Source: an uncultured bacterium
GTDB lineage: Bacteria > Patescibacteriota > Dojkabacteria > B142 > OLB20
NCBI GenBank assembly: GCA_937871845.1
Contig: CALMQQ010000180.1
Span: 1 to 49,809 of the forward strand
Length of the DNA: 49,809 nt
Direction of reading: 5' to 3'
In this document: positions 1-7,011 of the stretch, piece after piece
Numbering within the stretch: position 1 is the first letter of the stretch
Layout: every line of letters starts with the position of its first letter
Program-made: the position numbers and the translations under genes
The notes under the pieces: generated by a model
Told to the model about the DNA's origin: nothing
Databases searched by the model: none
What the model saw: the letters and a program-made list of their open reading frames with translations, nothing else

Positions 1-429
1 TGTAAGATCGGCAGCAGGATTATTTTTCACATTCTTGTTGTCGAAATATCCATCACCCATTTTTACTTTGATTGGTTTTCTAGAAACCATCTTTTTTGTG
101 AAAGGATCATAGACTTTATTTGCCTCATCAATTTCCTCACTTTCCCATGTATTGACAGGAGGAAATTGCTTGCCGGTTACGGTTTTTTGCGAACCGGGAA
201 CCGTGGCGCGACCAGCATCATAGCTGTTGATATCATCGCCTTGTTCATAGCCATGACGATCCTGCTTGCGTTCCGAGCGCTTGATATTGGTGGCATTGAA
301 AACTTTGTCGTCCTTGGTAGGTTCGGATAGTTTCAATGTCTTCACAGGATGTTGTGCAATGAATGTTTTTTCATCTTTCGAACGAGCCGGATCGACCGTT
401 TCCAAAATATCTTTTAGTGATTTGGCCAT
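1..429 (-). CDS. Partial virion/prohead-region protein, C-terminus off window
   Basis: Open frame from an ATG at 429 to the left edge, so only the first 143 residues are present. It begins MAKSLKDILETVDPARSKDE and is hydrophilic and lysine-rich, with a short RHGYEQGDDINSYD stretch. I do not recognise a named family. It starts 3 bases after the stop of the prohead-core-like gene, so it is the next late gene downstream of the portal, where T4 has its prohead core and protease genes. A head-assembly or internal virion role is inferred from position only. Confidence 0.6.
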   Translation of the reverse strand, partial: MAKSLKDILETVDPARSKDEKTFIAQHPVKTLKLSEPTKDDKVFNATNIKRSERKQDRHGYEQGDDINSYDAGRATVPGSQKTVTGKQFPPVNTWESEEIDEANKVYDPFTKKMVSRKPIKVKMGDGYFDNKNVKNNPAADLT

Positions 430-432
430 TTA

Positions 433-1371
433 TTAGCTCTCCGATTTCTTATCGTTAGAACGGATTGCACGACTAATTCCTATCTTTCTCTTCCGTTCTC
501 TGTTGGCGTAATATTTTTTTTCATCAGGATCGGATGTATTTCGTCTTGAATTGTTAGACATGCCATGATCTGAAATTGCTTTATCGAGATATCTATTCGT
601 CTTCTCTTTGGAAATCTCGTCCAAATCTTCCTCTTCATTGGCGAAAATTCTTTCGCGCATATCGTCACGAATCTGTCCGACTCGATCCGCAGCAATTTGA
701 AGAATGGCAGCATTAAAGGCTTCCTTTGCCTCTAATGGAGTATCAGTGATGGCTGACATGACAATTTGATCAGCATAGGTGAAATCGTCATCAGGAAGAT
801 TCTCGTCTTCAATTTCAATATCATCGATATCTTCATTGACACCAGCCGCTTTCATAAACTTGCCACGGTCAAAACGAGGATTTTGTTTCGCATAGATTTC
901 AGCGTGCATGTTGGCATGTTCTTTGCGTTTTTCAGGGTCTTCAATGGCCTTGATTGTTTCCGCAGCAGCACGAAAATGTTTGCGAGTGGATTCGTTCAAT
1001 TCATCATCTTCCTTGACGATTTTGTTGGTGGCCATTTGAATTCCCTTTGCTCTTTTGCTTATATTCTTATTGGTTCTTTTCAACATATGAGAACGAAGTT
1101 TTTCCATTCCCTTGGTAACAAATTCTCGTTTCTTCTGATCGTCTCTTACATCAGATGAATAAGCCAGATCATCAGCAGCTTTTCTGACATAGTTATGCAA
1201 AGTATCCCGAGACAATTCTTCAATTTTTTTCTTAACAGGAACAACTTTTGTTTTATGGTAATGATTGCCTGTTGTTGTGGTAATCATATTTCCTGTTTGG
1301 TGCATAACTTTTTCGTCTTTAGCACCCATCATATTGAGACGAATCGTATCTCCCTTTTTATATTCGCTCAT
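433..1371 (-). CDS. Prohead core/scaffold-like protein downstream of portal
   Basis: 312 residues, highly charged and mostly helical. The first 45 residues (KKGDTIRLNMMGAKDEKV..GNHYHKTKVV) look like a small beta domain that is repeated in the 48-residue protein encoded just upstream. Residues about 52-70 (LSRDTLHNYVRKAADDLA) and about 255-270 (LDEISKEKTNRYLDKAI) are two copies of a motif common in T4-like prohead-region proteins. The stretch about 205-245 (ITDTPLEAKEAFNAAILQIAADRV..) resembles the core-protein segment built around a conserved FNxxL helix. Position directly after the portal matches the T4 gp67/gp68 scaffold region. Exact orthology cannot be set by eye. Confidence 0.65.
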   Translation of the reverse strand: MSEYKKGDTIRLNMMGAKDEKVMHQTGNMITTTTGNHYHKTKVVPVKKKIEELSRDTLHNYVRKAADDLAYSSDVRDDQKKREFVTKGMEKLRSHMLKRTNKNISKRAKGIQMATNKIVKEDDELNESTRKHFRAAAETIKAIEDPEKRKEHANMHAEIYAKQNPRFDRGKFMKAAGVNEDIDDIEIEDENLPDDDFTYADQIVMSAITDTPLEAKEAFNAAILQIAADRVGQIRDDMRERIFANEEEDLDEISKEKTNRYLDKAISDHGMSNNSRRNTSDPDEKKYYANRERKRKIGISRAIRSNDKKSES

Positions 1372-1514
1372 GATTCCACTTTCTCAATATGAGAAGAATG
1401 ATAGTAATTGCCGTTCTTGGTTGTTACAACACAACCTTTCTGACAAACTACTTCATCTTCCTCTTTAGTATGTCTGTGCCGAATTTTATCTCCGGCCTTG
1501 CATTGTTCCTTCAT
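1368..1514 (-). CDS. Small protein sharing a domain with the prohead-core-like gene
   Basis: 48 residues from an ATG at 1514, just after the portal stop. A longer reading frame extends upstream into the portal gene, but MKEQCKAGDKIRHRHTKEED fits the position and the paralogy. The whole protein aligns with the N-terminus of its downstream neighbour: both have K-x-GD-x-IR near the start, then TTxxGNxYH. It overlaps that neighbour by 4 bases (ATGA), so the two are translationally coupled. It looks like a freestanding copy of the small beta domain; function unknown. Confidence 0.6.
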   Translation of the reverse strand: MKEQCKAGDKIRHRHTKEEDEVVCQKGCVVTTKNGNYYHSSHIEKVES

Positions 1515-1518
1515 GGAG

Positions 1519-3147
1519 TTATTTAGCCTTATCGGTACTTCGTGGAGATGGAATATCTGTAGACATAACAGCGCCGCCCATGGCATTCATTGGAGGACCA
1601 CCTTCACCACCATCCATCAATTGCATATATTGAGGATTATTCATTTCCTCAGCTATGAGTTGATCTTGTTCCTCAATATCCTCTTCGGTTTGATTAAGAA
1701 TATTGAGGCGAACATATTTGTTGGAATAATAACGACCGACAACCGGCATGATTGAATTGACAGTCTCCATTCTAGCCTTGAGAATTTCTTGATTCTTCAA
1801 TTCAGCATAGAAGGTATCACGAGCGAATTTGAATGAGATATGTTTCTTCAATTCTACCCATTCATCGGCATTGATGATGTTCTTGAGAATGAGTTGTTTT
1901 TGCAGCAATTGCAGGAACAAATCAGAAAACCTTATTCTGAGTCGATCCACGAATCTGGAAAAATTCACTTCCTCGCGAGAAATTTCCGTGGCCACACCAA
2001 AAGCATTTAAAGAATCTGGATTCAAACGACCAAGAGGAACATTGAGAGAAGCATAGAGTTTCTTTTGGAAATATTCCACATCACCAATCTGATCAATATT
2101 TTGACCGGGAGGAAGTGTAGTGACTTCGGTTCCTTTTTCTCCATTGCGCCGAGAGAACCAAAAATCTTCAAGCATAGTGATATGATTTCGTTGATCACGA
2201 ACCATGCCTGTTGAAGTATCGTAAACCAGTTTGTTTTTATGTCTGGTCATGACATCGCGAAGATGTTGTTCGGCTTTCACCTTGGGAAGATCACCAACAT
2301 CAATATAAAATACTCGTCTTTCCGGGGCACGAACCAAGCGATAAATGATTACCGCATCTTCAAGTTGCTTGAGATTATTGAGTGGTTTGATAGCAGGATG
2401 AAGATAAGAAAGAACCAGTTTTCCATACTCATCAGTTATACCTGATGTAACCGATGCAATCATGTCCTTGGAAATTTTAATTCCCTTGGTTTCCATGGTT
2501 GATGGAATGACTTGTTGATTGGTGTTAATTGAGAAAGTTTTTTCGTTGTAGATAAAGTATTCGTCTTTCACCTTAACCAGAACGGTTCCGCTCTTGTTGT
2601 CACGAACTCTTTCCAATTCACGAATCTTTCTGATCTTGCGAGGATCAAGAAAACGCAATTCACGAATTCCCAATGAAGGATCATTGTTGTTGATTAAAAT
2701 TTCATAGTTGATTCGACCATCAACATACCAAGTGCGAAAAATTTCATATGGCTTGTTATTAAATTCCAACAGATCAAGTAGAACTTTAAATTCTTCTTCG
2801 ATTAGACTTTTAATTTTTGGTTGGATAAAATCGCCATCTCGAAATACAACTTGAACAACATCTTGTTCTTCGTCTTGAACCACGGCTTCGTTGATGATAT
2901 GGCGGATGGCTTGATCAAGATCGGCCTGCAATGCCATCTGCCGATATCTGGTAATGAGGTCTGCTTCATTGAGTGTAAGGCTTGAATTTAAATCAAGATA
3001 AGTGTTCTGAAATTCACCAGAACTGACACTCTCAACTTCGATTGCTCCATCGTCCTTTGTGGGAGGAACAATATTCGGCTGTTGATTTTGTTCTGTTTCT
3101 TGCTGCGAGCGTTTTAACTCGAAACCGAAGGGCAGTTTAATAGCCAT
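1519..3147 (-). CDS. 20: Portal vertex protein, T4 gp20 family
   Basis: 542 residues (T4 gp20 is 524). Twelve copies of this protein form the ring at the head vertex through which DNA enters and leaves and on which the neck assembles. The segment at about residues 65-95 (ITRYRQMALQADLDQAIRHI then INEAVVQDEEQDVV) is characteristic of the family, as are GRINYEIL, LRFLDPRKIRKIRELE and LNVPLGRLNPDSLNAFG further on. The start has a GGAG ribosome site 7 bases upstream. It lies immediately after the tail-tube gene, separated by a terminator hairpin, as expected for T4 order 19-20. Confidence 0.95.
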   Translation of the reverse strand: MAIKLPFGFELKRSQQETEQNQQPNIVPPTKDDGAIEVESVSSGEFQNTYLDLNSSLTLNEADLITRYRQMALQADLDQAIRHIINEAVVQDEEQDVVQVVFRDGDFIQPKIKSLIEEEFKVLLDLLEFNNKPYEIFRTWYVDGRINYEILINNNDPSLGIRELRFLDPRKIRKIRELERVRDNKSGTVLVKVKDEYFIYNEKTFSINTNQQVIPSTMETKGIKISKDMIASVTSGITDEYGKLVLSYLHPAIKPLNNLKQLEDAVIIYRLVRAPERRVFYIDVGDLPKVKAEQHLRDVMTRHKNKLVYDTSTGMVRDQRNHITMLEDFWFSRRNGEKGTEVTTLPPGQNIDQIGDVEYFQKKLYASLNVPLGRLNPDSLNAFGVATEISREEVNFSRFVDRLRIRFSDLFLQLLQKQLILKNIINADEWVELKKHISFKFARDTFYAELKNQEILKARMETVNSIMPVVGRYYSNKYVRLNILNQTEEDIEEQDQLIAEEMNNPQYMQLMDGGEGGPPMNAMGGAVMSTDIPSPRSTDKAK

Positions 3148-3162
3148 GGATACTCCAAAATA

Positions 3163-3190
3163 AGAAACCCTAAGATTAATTAGGGTTTCT
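3163..3190 (-). terminator. Intrinsic terminator between gp19 and gp20
   Basis: An 11-bp perfect stem (AGAAACCCTAA paired with TTAGGGTTTCT) with a 6-base loop. Read on the minus strand it is followed by TTATTTTGG. It separates the tail-tube gene from the portal gene. Confidence 0.7.
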
Positions 3191-3198
3191 TTGGTTCC

Positions 3199-3780
3199 TT
3201 AGCCGAGGCCATCACGAGATGCAACGCCGGTAAAGTCATCAGAAGTCGTTGCGTAGCTGTTATCAGGTTCCCAATAATCATATGAGAATGTCACATCGAA
3301 TTGTTCGATGGTATTGGTTTGGTCCCAATCAAGAGGAATGGCATCAACGTTGACAGGAAAGATTCCATAGAAGTCATAGGCACGAATGATATTGCCAATC
3401 TTGTTATATTGCAGAACTTTCGCTGTGGTCTTATAATTCAGAGGATACATGGATTCGCTCATCACGTTCGAAACCATGGCATTCATTTCGTTTGACCATC
3501 GCTCAAACATAACACGAACAGCATAATCATCATCGTTATAGATCGTCACTGTCCAATCAGGAAATGATCGATCACCAGAAACTTTAATTTGACGACCAAA
3601 ATAAGCTACTGGAATAGGATCAAGTGGCGCTGGCGGAATCTGTGCAGCACGGCAGGAAAATTGAACCTTCTCAGCCGCCGCCGAAGCAAAGGGAGGGAAG
3701 ATTAATACTTGGAATTGTGTAGGACGAGCACCGCCATGTTGCAATCCTCTGGCCTTAAATTCGTTAATATTGAACGACAT
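3199..3780 (-). CDS. 19: Tail tube protein, T4 gp19 family
   Basis: 193 residues (T4 gp19 is 163). It polymerises as stacked hexameric rings to make the inner tail tube through which DNA passes. Diagnostic stretches are the start MSFNINEFKARGLQHGGARP, SCRAAQIPP, PVAYFGRQIKVSGDRSFPDW, NYKTTAKVLQYNKIGN and FYGIFPVNVDAIPLDWDQTN followed by EQFDVTFSYDYWEPDN. The start has a GGGAG element about 11 bases upstream. An AATAAATA late-type box lies 35-42 bases upstream, inside the end of the preceding ADP-ribosyltransferase gene. Confidence 0.95.
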   Translation of the reverse strand: MSFNINEFKARGLQHGGARPTQFQVLIFPPFASAAAEKVQFSCRAAQIPPAPLDPIPVAYFGRQIKVSGDRSFPDWTVTIYNDDDYAVRVMFERWSNEMNAMVSNVMSESMYPLNYKTTAKVLQYNKIGNIIRAYDFYGIFPVNVDAIPLDWDQTNTIEQFDVTFSYDYWEPDNSYATTSDDFTGVASRDGLG

Positions 3781-3814
3781 AGGTGTTTCTCTCCCGAAAG
3801 TATTGGTGTTCTTG

Positions 3815-3822
3815 TATTTATT
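3815..3822 (-). promoter_or_regulatory. Late-type promoter box for gp19
   Basis: Read on the minus strand this is AATAAATA, one base from the T4 late octamer TATAAATA, placed about 35 bases upstream of the gp19 start. It overlaps the stop codon of the upstream gene. Confidence 0.5.
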
Positions 3823-4678
3823 TAGGTGGTTTCAATGATAAATTGAGTTGTGTTTTGTGACCCTTGATTGGTATCGGTCTTTGAGAAATGATTTTTGAAT
3901 GAATATAATGGGCATCATCTGTTTCAGAATGATGAGTAACTTTGAATCTGGTTCCTCTATGAAGAATGAATTCATCCTCATCTGAATTTGGATGTTTTGC
4001 TTTTACTTGTTTTCCATTTTCATTAATGTCCTTAACATCAACAAAATGTCCCTTGGTTCCCTTTGGGGCATGAATGACATGCACGATTGGTTTATGATAC
4101 ATTTCCCATCGGTTTTCTCCGGTCTTTCGAACAGGTCTATTGGCAAATACTTCTCGTGCCATTAGGTGTTTAACGGCGGTTGATGTATATCCATGATCAG
4201 TAAATTCATGACCGACAGGAAAATTAGTATGATCTTGTCCTTTCTTTAAACCACCACGAAACAGAGTCATATCTGAATGAATTCGGTGTGAAGTGACATG
4301 ATCAAGATGTTGAGTTTGTTTCACATGATGCTCTTCGAGATTGTCATGTTTCTTTTGTCGGAGAGCAGTATTCAGTTGTTTTGATCTGATTTTATATGCT
4401 CTGAATGCTGCTTGTTCATCATCATTGAAACCGGCTTTGTGTTCTCTGAATTGATCATGATCAAATTTGGTTTCGAGTTTTCTGATGTTTTTAGTTTTCT
4501 TTAAAGGATTGTCGTGAGTGTATTCTTTCAACTGATCTTTGTGATGTTCCAAATCATTTTTATCCCATGAAAATCGTTCTCTACGATCTTCCTTTTTGTC
4601 GTCATGGTGTTCAAGATCATTATCATGATCCCAAGAAAAATGTCTGGCTCGTGCAAGAAAGTCTTTAAAGGTTTTCAT
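3818..4678 (-). CDS. ADP-ribosyltransferase, R-S-E class (copy 1)
   Basis: 286 residues. The C-terminal half has the arginine-specific mono-ADP-ribosyltransferase signature: R141 in TLFRGG, S166-T167-A168 in GYTSTA (the usual third Ser is Ala) and E234-x-E236 in DEDEFILHRGTRFKVTHH. These correspond to the NAD-binding Arg, the STS motif and the catalytic ExE loop. The N-terminus is MKTFKDFLARARHFSWDHDN, with the WDxxDLEHH motif present twice (residues 14-25 and 36-46). It is third in an operon with two homologues, overlapping the middle one by 4 bases. T4 Alt, ModA and ModB are phage enzymes of this class that modify host RNA polymerase or translation proteins. Target here is unknown; virion packaging is inferred. 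Confidence 0.8.
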   Translation of the reverse strand: MKTFKDFLARARHFSWDHDNDLEHHDDKKEDRRERFSWDKNDLEHHKDQLKEYTHDNPLKKTKNIRKLETKFDHDQFREHKAGFNDDEQAAFRAYKIRSKQLNTALRQKKHDNLEEHHVKQTQHLDHVTSHRIHSDMTLFRGGLKKGQDHTNFPVGHEFTDHGYTSTAVKHLMAREVFANRPVRKTGENRWEMYHKPIVHVIHAPKGTKGHFVDVKDINENGKQVKAKHPNSDEDEFILHRGTRFKVTHHSETDDAHYIHSKIISQRPIPIKGHKTQLNLSLKPPK

Positions 4679-5508
4679 TTTTTTTTGTTTGCTTTCTTAA
4701 ATTGATGAAGACGATTTTGTAACGATACCTTGTTTGCATTATCTGGTACTGTTATTTTGATTTTTGGCTTGGCATCGGCTTTGTTGCCACGCTGTGATAT
4801 GACACGAGAATGAATGTAGTGATATTGGCTATCAGCTTCGTGATGAGTTACCTTGAATCGTGTACCACGATGTAAAACGATTTCATTCTCATGATCATTT
4901 TCAGTTTCTTCATGATCAAAATAATGTCCCTTGGTTCCCTTTGGGGCATGAATGACATGGATTATTCCTTTTGGATTGTCCGAATTGTAGGAAAATCCAC
5001 TGGCAGTCTGTTTTGATGTGCTTGTCGAGGTATATCCATGATCAGTGAATTCATGTCCAACAGGGAAATGGTGTGGTTTTGCATTTGATTGACCACGAAA
5101 CAATCTCATTGGTGCATCTAATTTATGGGAAGTGATATGATCGAGAGCATCGATATGATCATCGTGATATGTCATATAATCTCTATCATGATTTCGTAGT
5201 GCTGGATTTACTTCGCTGTCTTCTTTATATTTTCTTAGATGATGAATATGATCATCACTAAGACTTTCGTGATGATCAATAAAACCATTTTCATTATGTT
5301 CAAACCCACTGACATTGTTTATGCTGCTGTATGTATTTGCAGGAATAAAACGAGGATTTTTATGAGTTCCTTTATCAGAACTGAATTGATTTAGTTGTTT
5401 CTTTTCCTCAAGACTTTCCTTGATCCCATGATGTTCTAGGTCATCATGATCCCAAGAAAAACGATTTGATCTGTTTTTCTGTTTGGAGAATTTCTTAAAG
5501 GTCTTCAT
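4675..5508 (-). CDS. ADP-ribosyltransferase, R-S-E class (copy 2)
   Basis: 277 residues, homologous to both flanking genes. Catalytic residues visible are R138 in RLFRGQ, S161-T162-S163 in GYTSTS and E207-x-E209 in HENEIVLHRGTRFKV. The N-terminal 36 residues are MKTFKKFSKQ.. followed by RFSWDHDDLEHHGIKESLEE; IKE (29-31) and LEE (33-35) fit the (I/L)xE cleavage rule of T4-type prohead proteases. It overlaps the upstream gene by 14 bases and the downstream gene by 4, so the three are one translational unit. A 35-base DNA block around the GYTSTS codons is identical in the neighbouring gene, a sign of recent duplication. Confidence 0.82.
   Translation of the reverse strand: MKTFKKFSKQKNRSNRFSWDHDDLEHHGIKESLEEKKQLNQFSSDKGTHKNPRFIPANTYSSINNVSGFEHNENGFIDHHESLSDDHIHHLRKYKEDSEVNPALRNHDRDYMTYHDDHIDALDHITSHKLDAPMRLFRGQSNAKPHHFPVGHEFTDHGYTSTSTSKQTASGFSYNSDNPKGIIHVIHAPKGTKGHYFDHEETENDHENEIVLHRGTRFKVTHHEADSQYHYIHSRVISQRGNKADAKPKIKITVPDNANKVSLQNRLHQFKKANKKK
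5021..5055. repeat. 35-bp direct repeat in transferase genes (copy at 5021)
   Basis: A 35-base block beginning CTTGTCGAGGTATATCCATG recurs without mismatch at 5754-5788 and 6384-6418. It encodes the DHGYTSTS active-site strand on the minus strand. A second shared block, covering the LEHHGIKESL leader, recurs near 5410-5467, 6081-6139 and 6765-6818. Conservation at DNA level points to recent duplication or gene conversion. Confidence 0.85.
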
Positions 5509-6856
5509 TATTTGACCCTCGTTGTTTAATTACTCTGGAATGAATGTAATGGGTATCGTCGTCTTCTGTGTGATGAGTTACCTTGAATCGTGTACCACGA
5601 TGAAGAACATATTCGTCTTCATGAGAAAAAGGATGGGCGGAATCTGCATCAAAATGATGCCCTTTGGTTCCTTTCGGGACATGAATTACATGGATAACTG
5701 ATTTGCCATTTTGTGTTGGGGCAAAATGTTTCTTTGCAATTTTTTTAGAAAAACTTGTCGAGGTATATCCATGATCAGTGAATTCATGACCGACAGGAAA
5801 TCTTTCTATATTTTTTTTCTTATCTTCCTTACCACCACGATAAACTTTAAAGCTTTGATTTGTTTGATGGGATGTGACTTTATCTAAACTTTTTATCTTA
5901 TGTTTATGCATAGATGGAATATATTGTCGCCCTCTCAATGAGGTATTAATTGGATAATTATCTCCAGACTTATAATTGAATATTGAATGTTTTTGTTCTA
6001 TAGGCAATTGTTTGTGATGATTGAGAAATTCTTTCTTATCAACTTCGCCCGCTGGCGTGGAATCAATTGTTCTTTCTTCAAGACTTTCCTTAATTCCATG
6101 ATGTTCTAGGTCATCATGATCCCAAGAAAAACGTTTACCTCTATCGTCTCCCCTTTGTGAAATGACACGAGAATGAATATAATGATTATCACCATCAGTA
6201 GAATGATGAGTTACCTTGAATCGTGTACCACGATGAAGAAGTAATTCTTGTTCTCCATCTTTTCGATCTTTATAGACATAATGAAATGCCTTTGTTCCTT
6301 TGGGAACATGAATGATATGTATCGTTTTGGTATTATTGGTTTTTGTGGGATCATTAAAACCAGAAGCAACTTCTTTTCTAAAACTTGTCGAGGTATATCC
6401 ATGATCAGTGAATTCATGTCCGACAGGGAAATGTTCTTTTGATTGTTTATGTTTTTTACCATGCCCACCACGAAAAACAATATGGTCTTCTGTAGTTTTA
6501 TAGGAAGTGACATGATCCAAATTTTTGATTTCGTTAGGGATGCCGCTATGACGAATTTCTTTTCCCTTTGAACGAAGATAATTGTTTATTGGATGCGAAC
6601 CAGTTCCTTTATAATAGGATGCGCTTGATGAGTGTTCATAATGAAAGCTATTTTTGTGTTTAAGAAATCCTTCATGGGCTTCTTTCGATGGATAATGATC
6701 TTTGATATGTTCAACATCATGAGGCGATTGATAATTACCATCGATAGGAGCAGCAATCTTTTCTTCAAGACTTTCCTTGATCCCATGATGTTCCAGATGA
6801 GAATAATCCCAAACAAAACGATTTGGTTGTTTTAAAAACTGCTTGAAGGTTTTCAT
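5495..6856 (-). CDS. Tandem double ADP-ribosyltransferase polyprotein
   Basis: 453 residues containing two complete transferase modules. Module 1 has R129 (VFRGG), STS 156-158 and E202-x-E204; module 2 has R340 (VYRGG), STS 366-368 and E413-x-E415. Each is preceded by its own leader: MKTFKQFLKQPNRFVWDYSH then LEHHGIKESLEE at the N-terminus, and RFSWDHDDLEHHGIKESLEE at 242-261 between modules. IKE occurs at 26-28 and again at 255-257, so cutting at (I/L)xE would release two separate enzymes. The start has no obvious Shine-Dalgarno; a GCTAAATA box sits 7 bases upstream. It heads the operon between tail sheath and tail tube. Confidence 0.82.
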   Translation of the reverse strand: MKTFKQFLKQPNRFVWDYSHLEHHGIKESLEEKIAAPIDGNYQSPHDVEHIKDHYPSKEAHEGFLKHKNSFHYEHSSSASYYKGTGSHPINNYLRSKGKEIRHSGIPNEIKNLDHVTSYKTTEDHIVFRGGHGKKHKQSKEHFPVGHEFTDHGYTSTSFRKEVASGFNDPTKTNNTKTIHIIHVPKGTKAFHYVYKDRKDGEQELLLHRGTRFKVTHHSTDGDNHYIHSRVISQRGDDRGKRFSWDHDDLEHHGIKESLEERTIDSTPAGEVDKKEFLNHHKQLPIEQKHSIFNYKSGDNYPINTSLRGRQYIPSMHKHKIKSLDKVTSHQTNQSFKVYRGGKEDKKKNIERFPVGHEFTDHGYTSTSFSKKIAKKHFAPTQNGKSVIHVIHVPKGTKGHHFDADSAHPFSHEDEYVLHRGTRFKVTHHTEDDDTHYIHSRVIKQRGSNNEDL

Positions 6857-6863
6857 TGTAATC

Positions 6864-6871
6864 TATTTAGC
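6864..6871 (-). promoter_or_regulatory. Late-type box upstream of transferase operon
   Basis: Minus-strand GCTAAATA, two mismatches from TATAAATA, ending 7 bases before the ATG of the double transferase. If used as a late -10 box the message would be almost leaderless. No ribosome-binding site is visible in between. Confidence 0.35.
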
Positions 6872-6924
6872 CAAAGTCTATATAGGCGATAATCAAAACA
6901 GAGTATGAAAAAAACAAAAGAATG

Positions 6925-6966
6925 CCCTGCGAATATGACCGAAAGAGAGTGGCGATATTCGCAGGG
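6925..6966 (-). terminator. Intrinsic terminator after tail sheath gene
   Basis: A 12-bp perfect stem (CCCTGCGAATAT with ATATTCGCAGGG) and an 18-base loop. On the minus strand it is followed by CATTCTTTTGTTTTTTTC. It lies between the gp18 stop and the start of the transferase operon. Confidence 0.75.
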
Positions 6967-7011
6967 TTATTATCGAGTTGGGATAAAGTAAGGTGAAAGT
7001 TTACTAACTAA

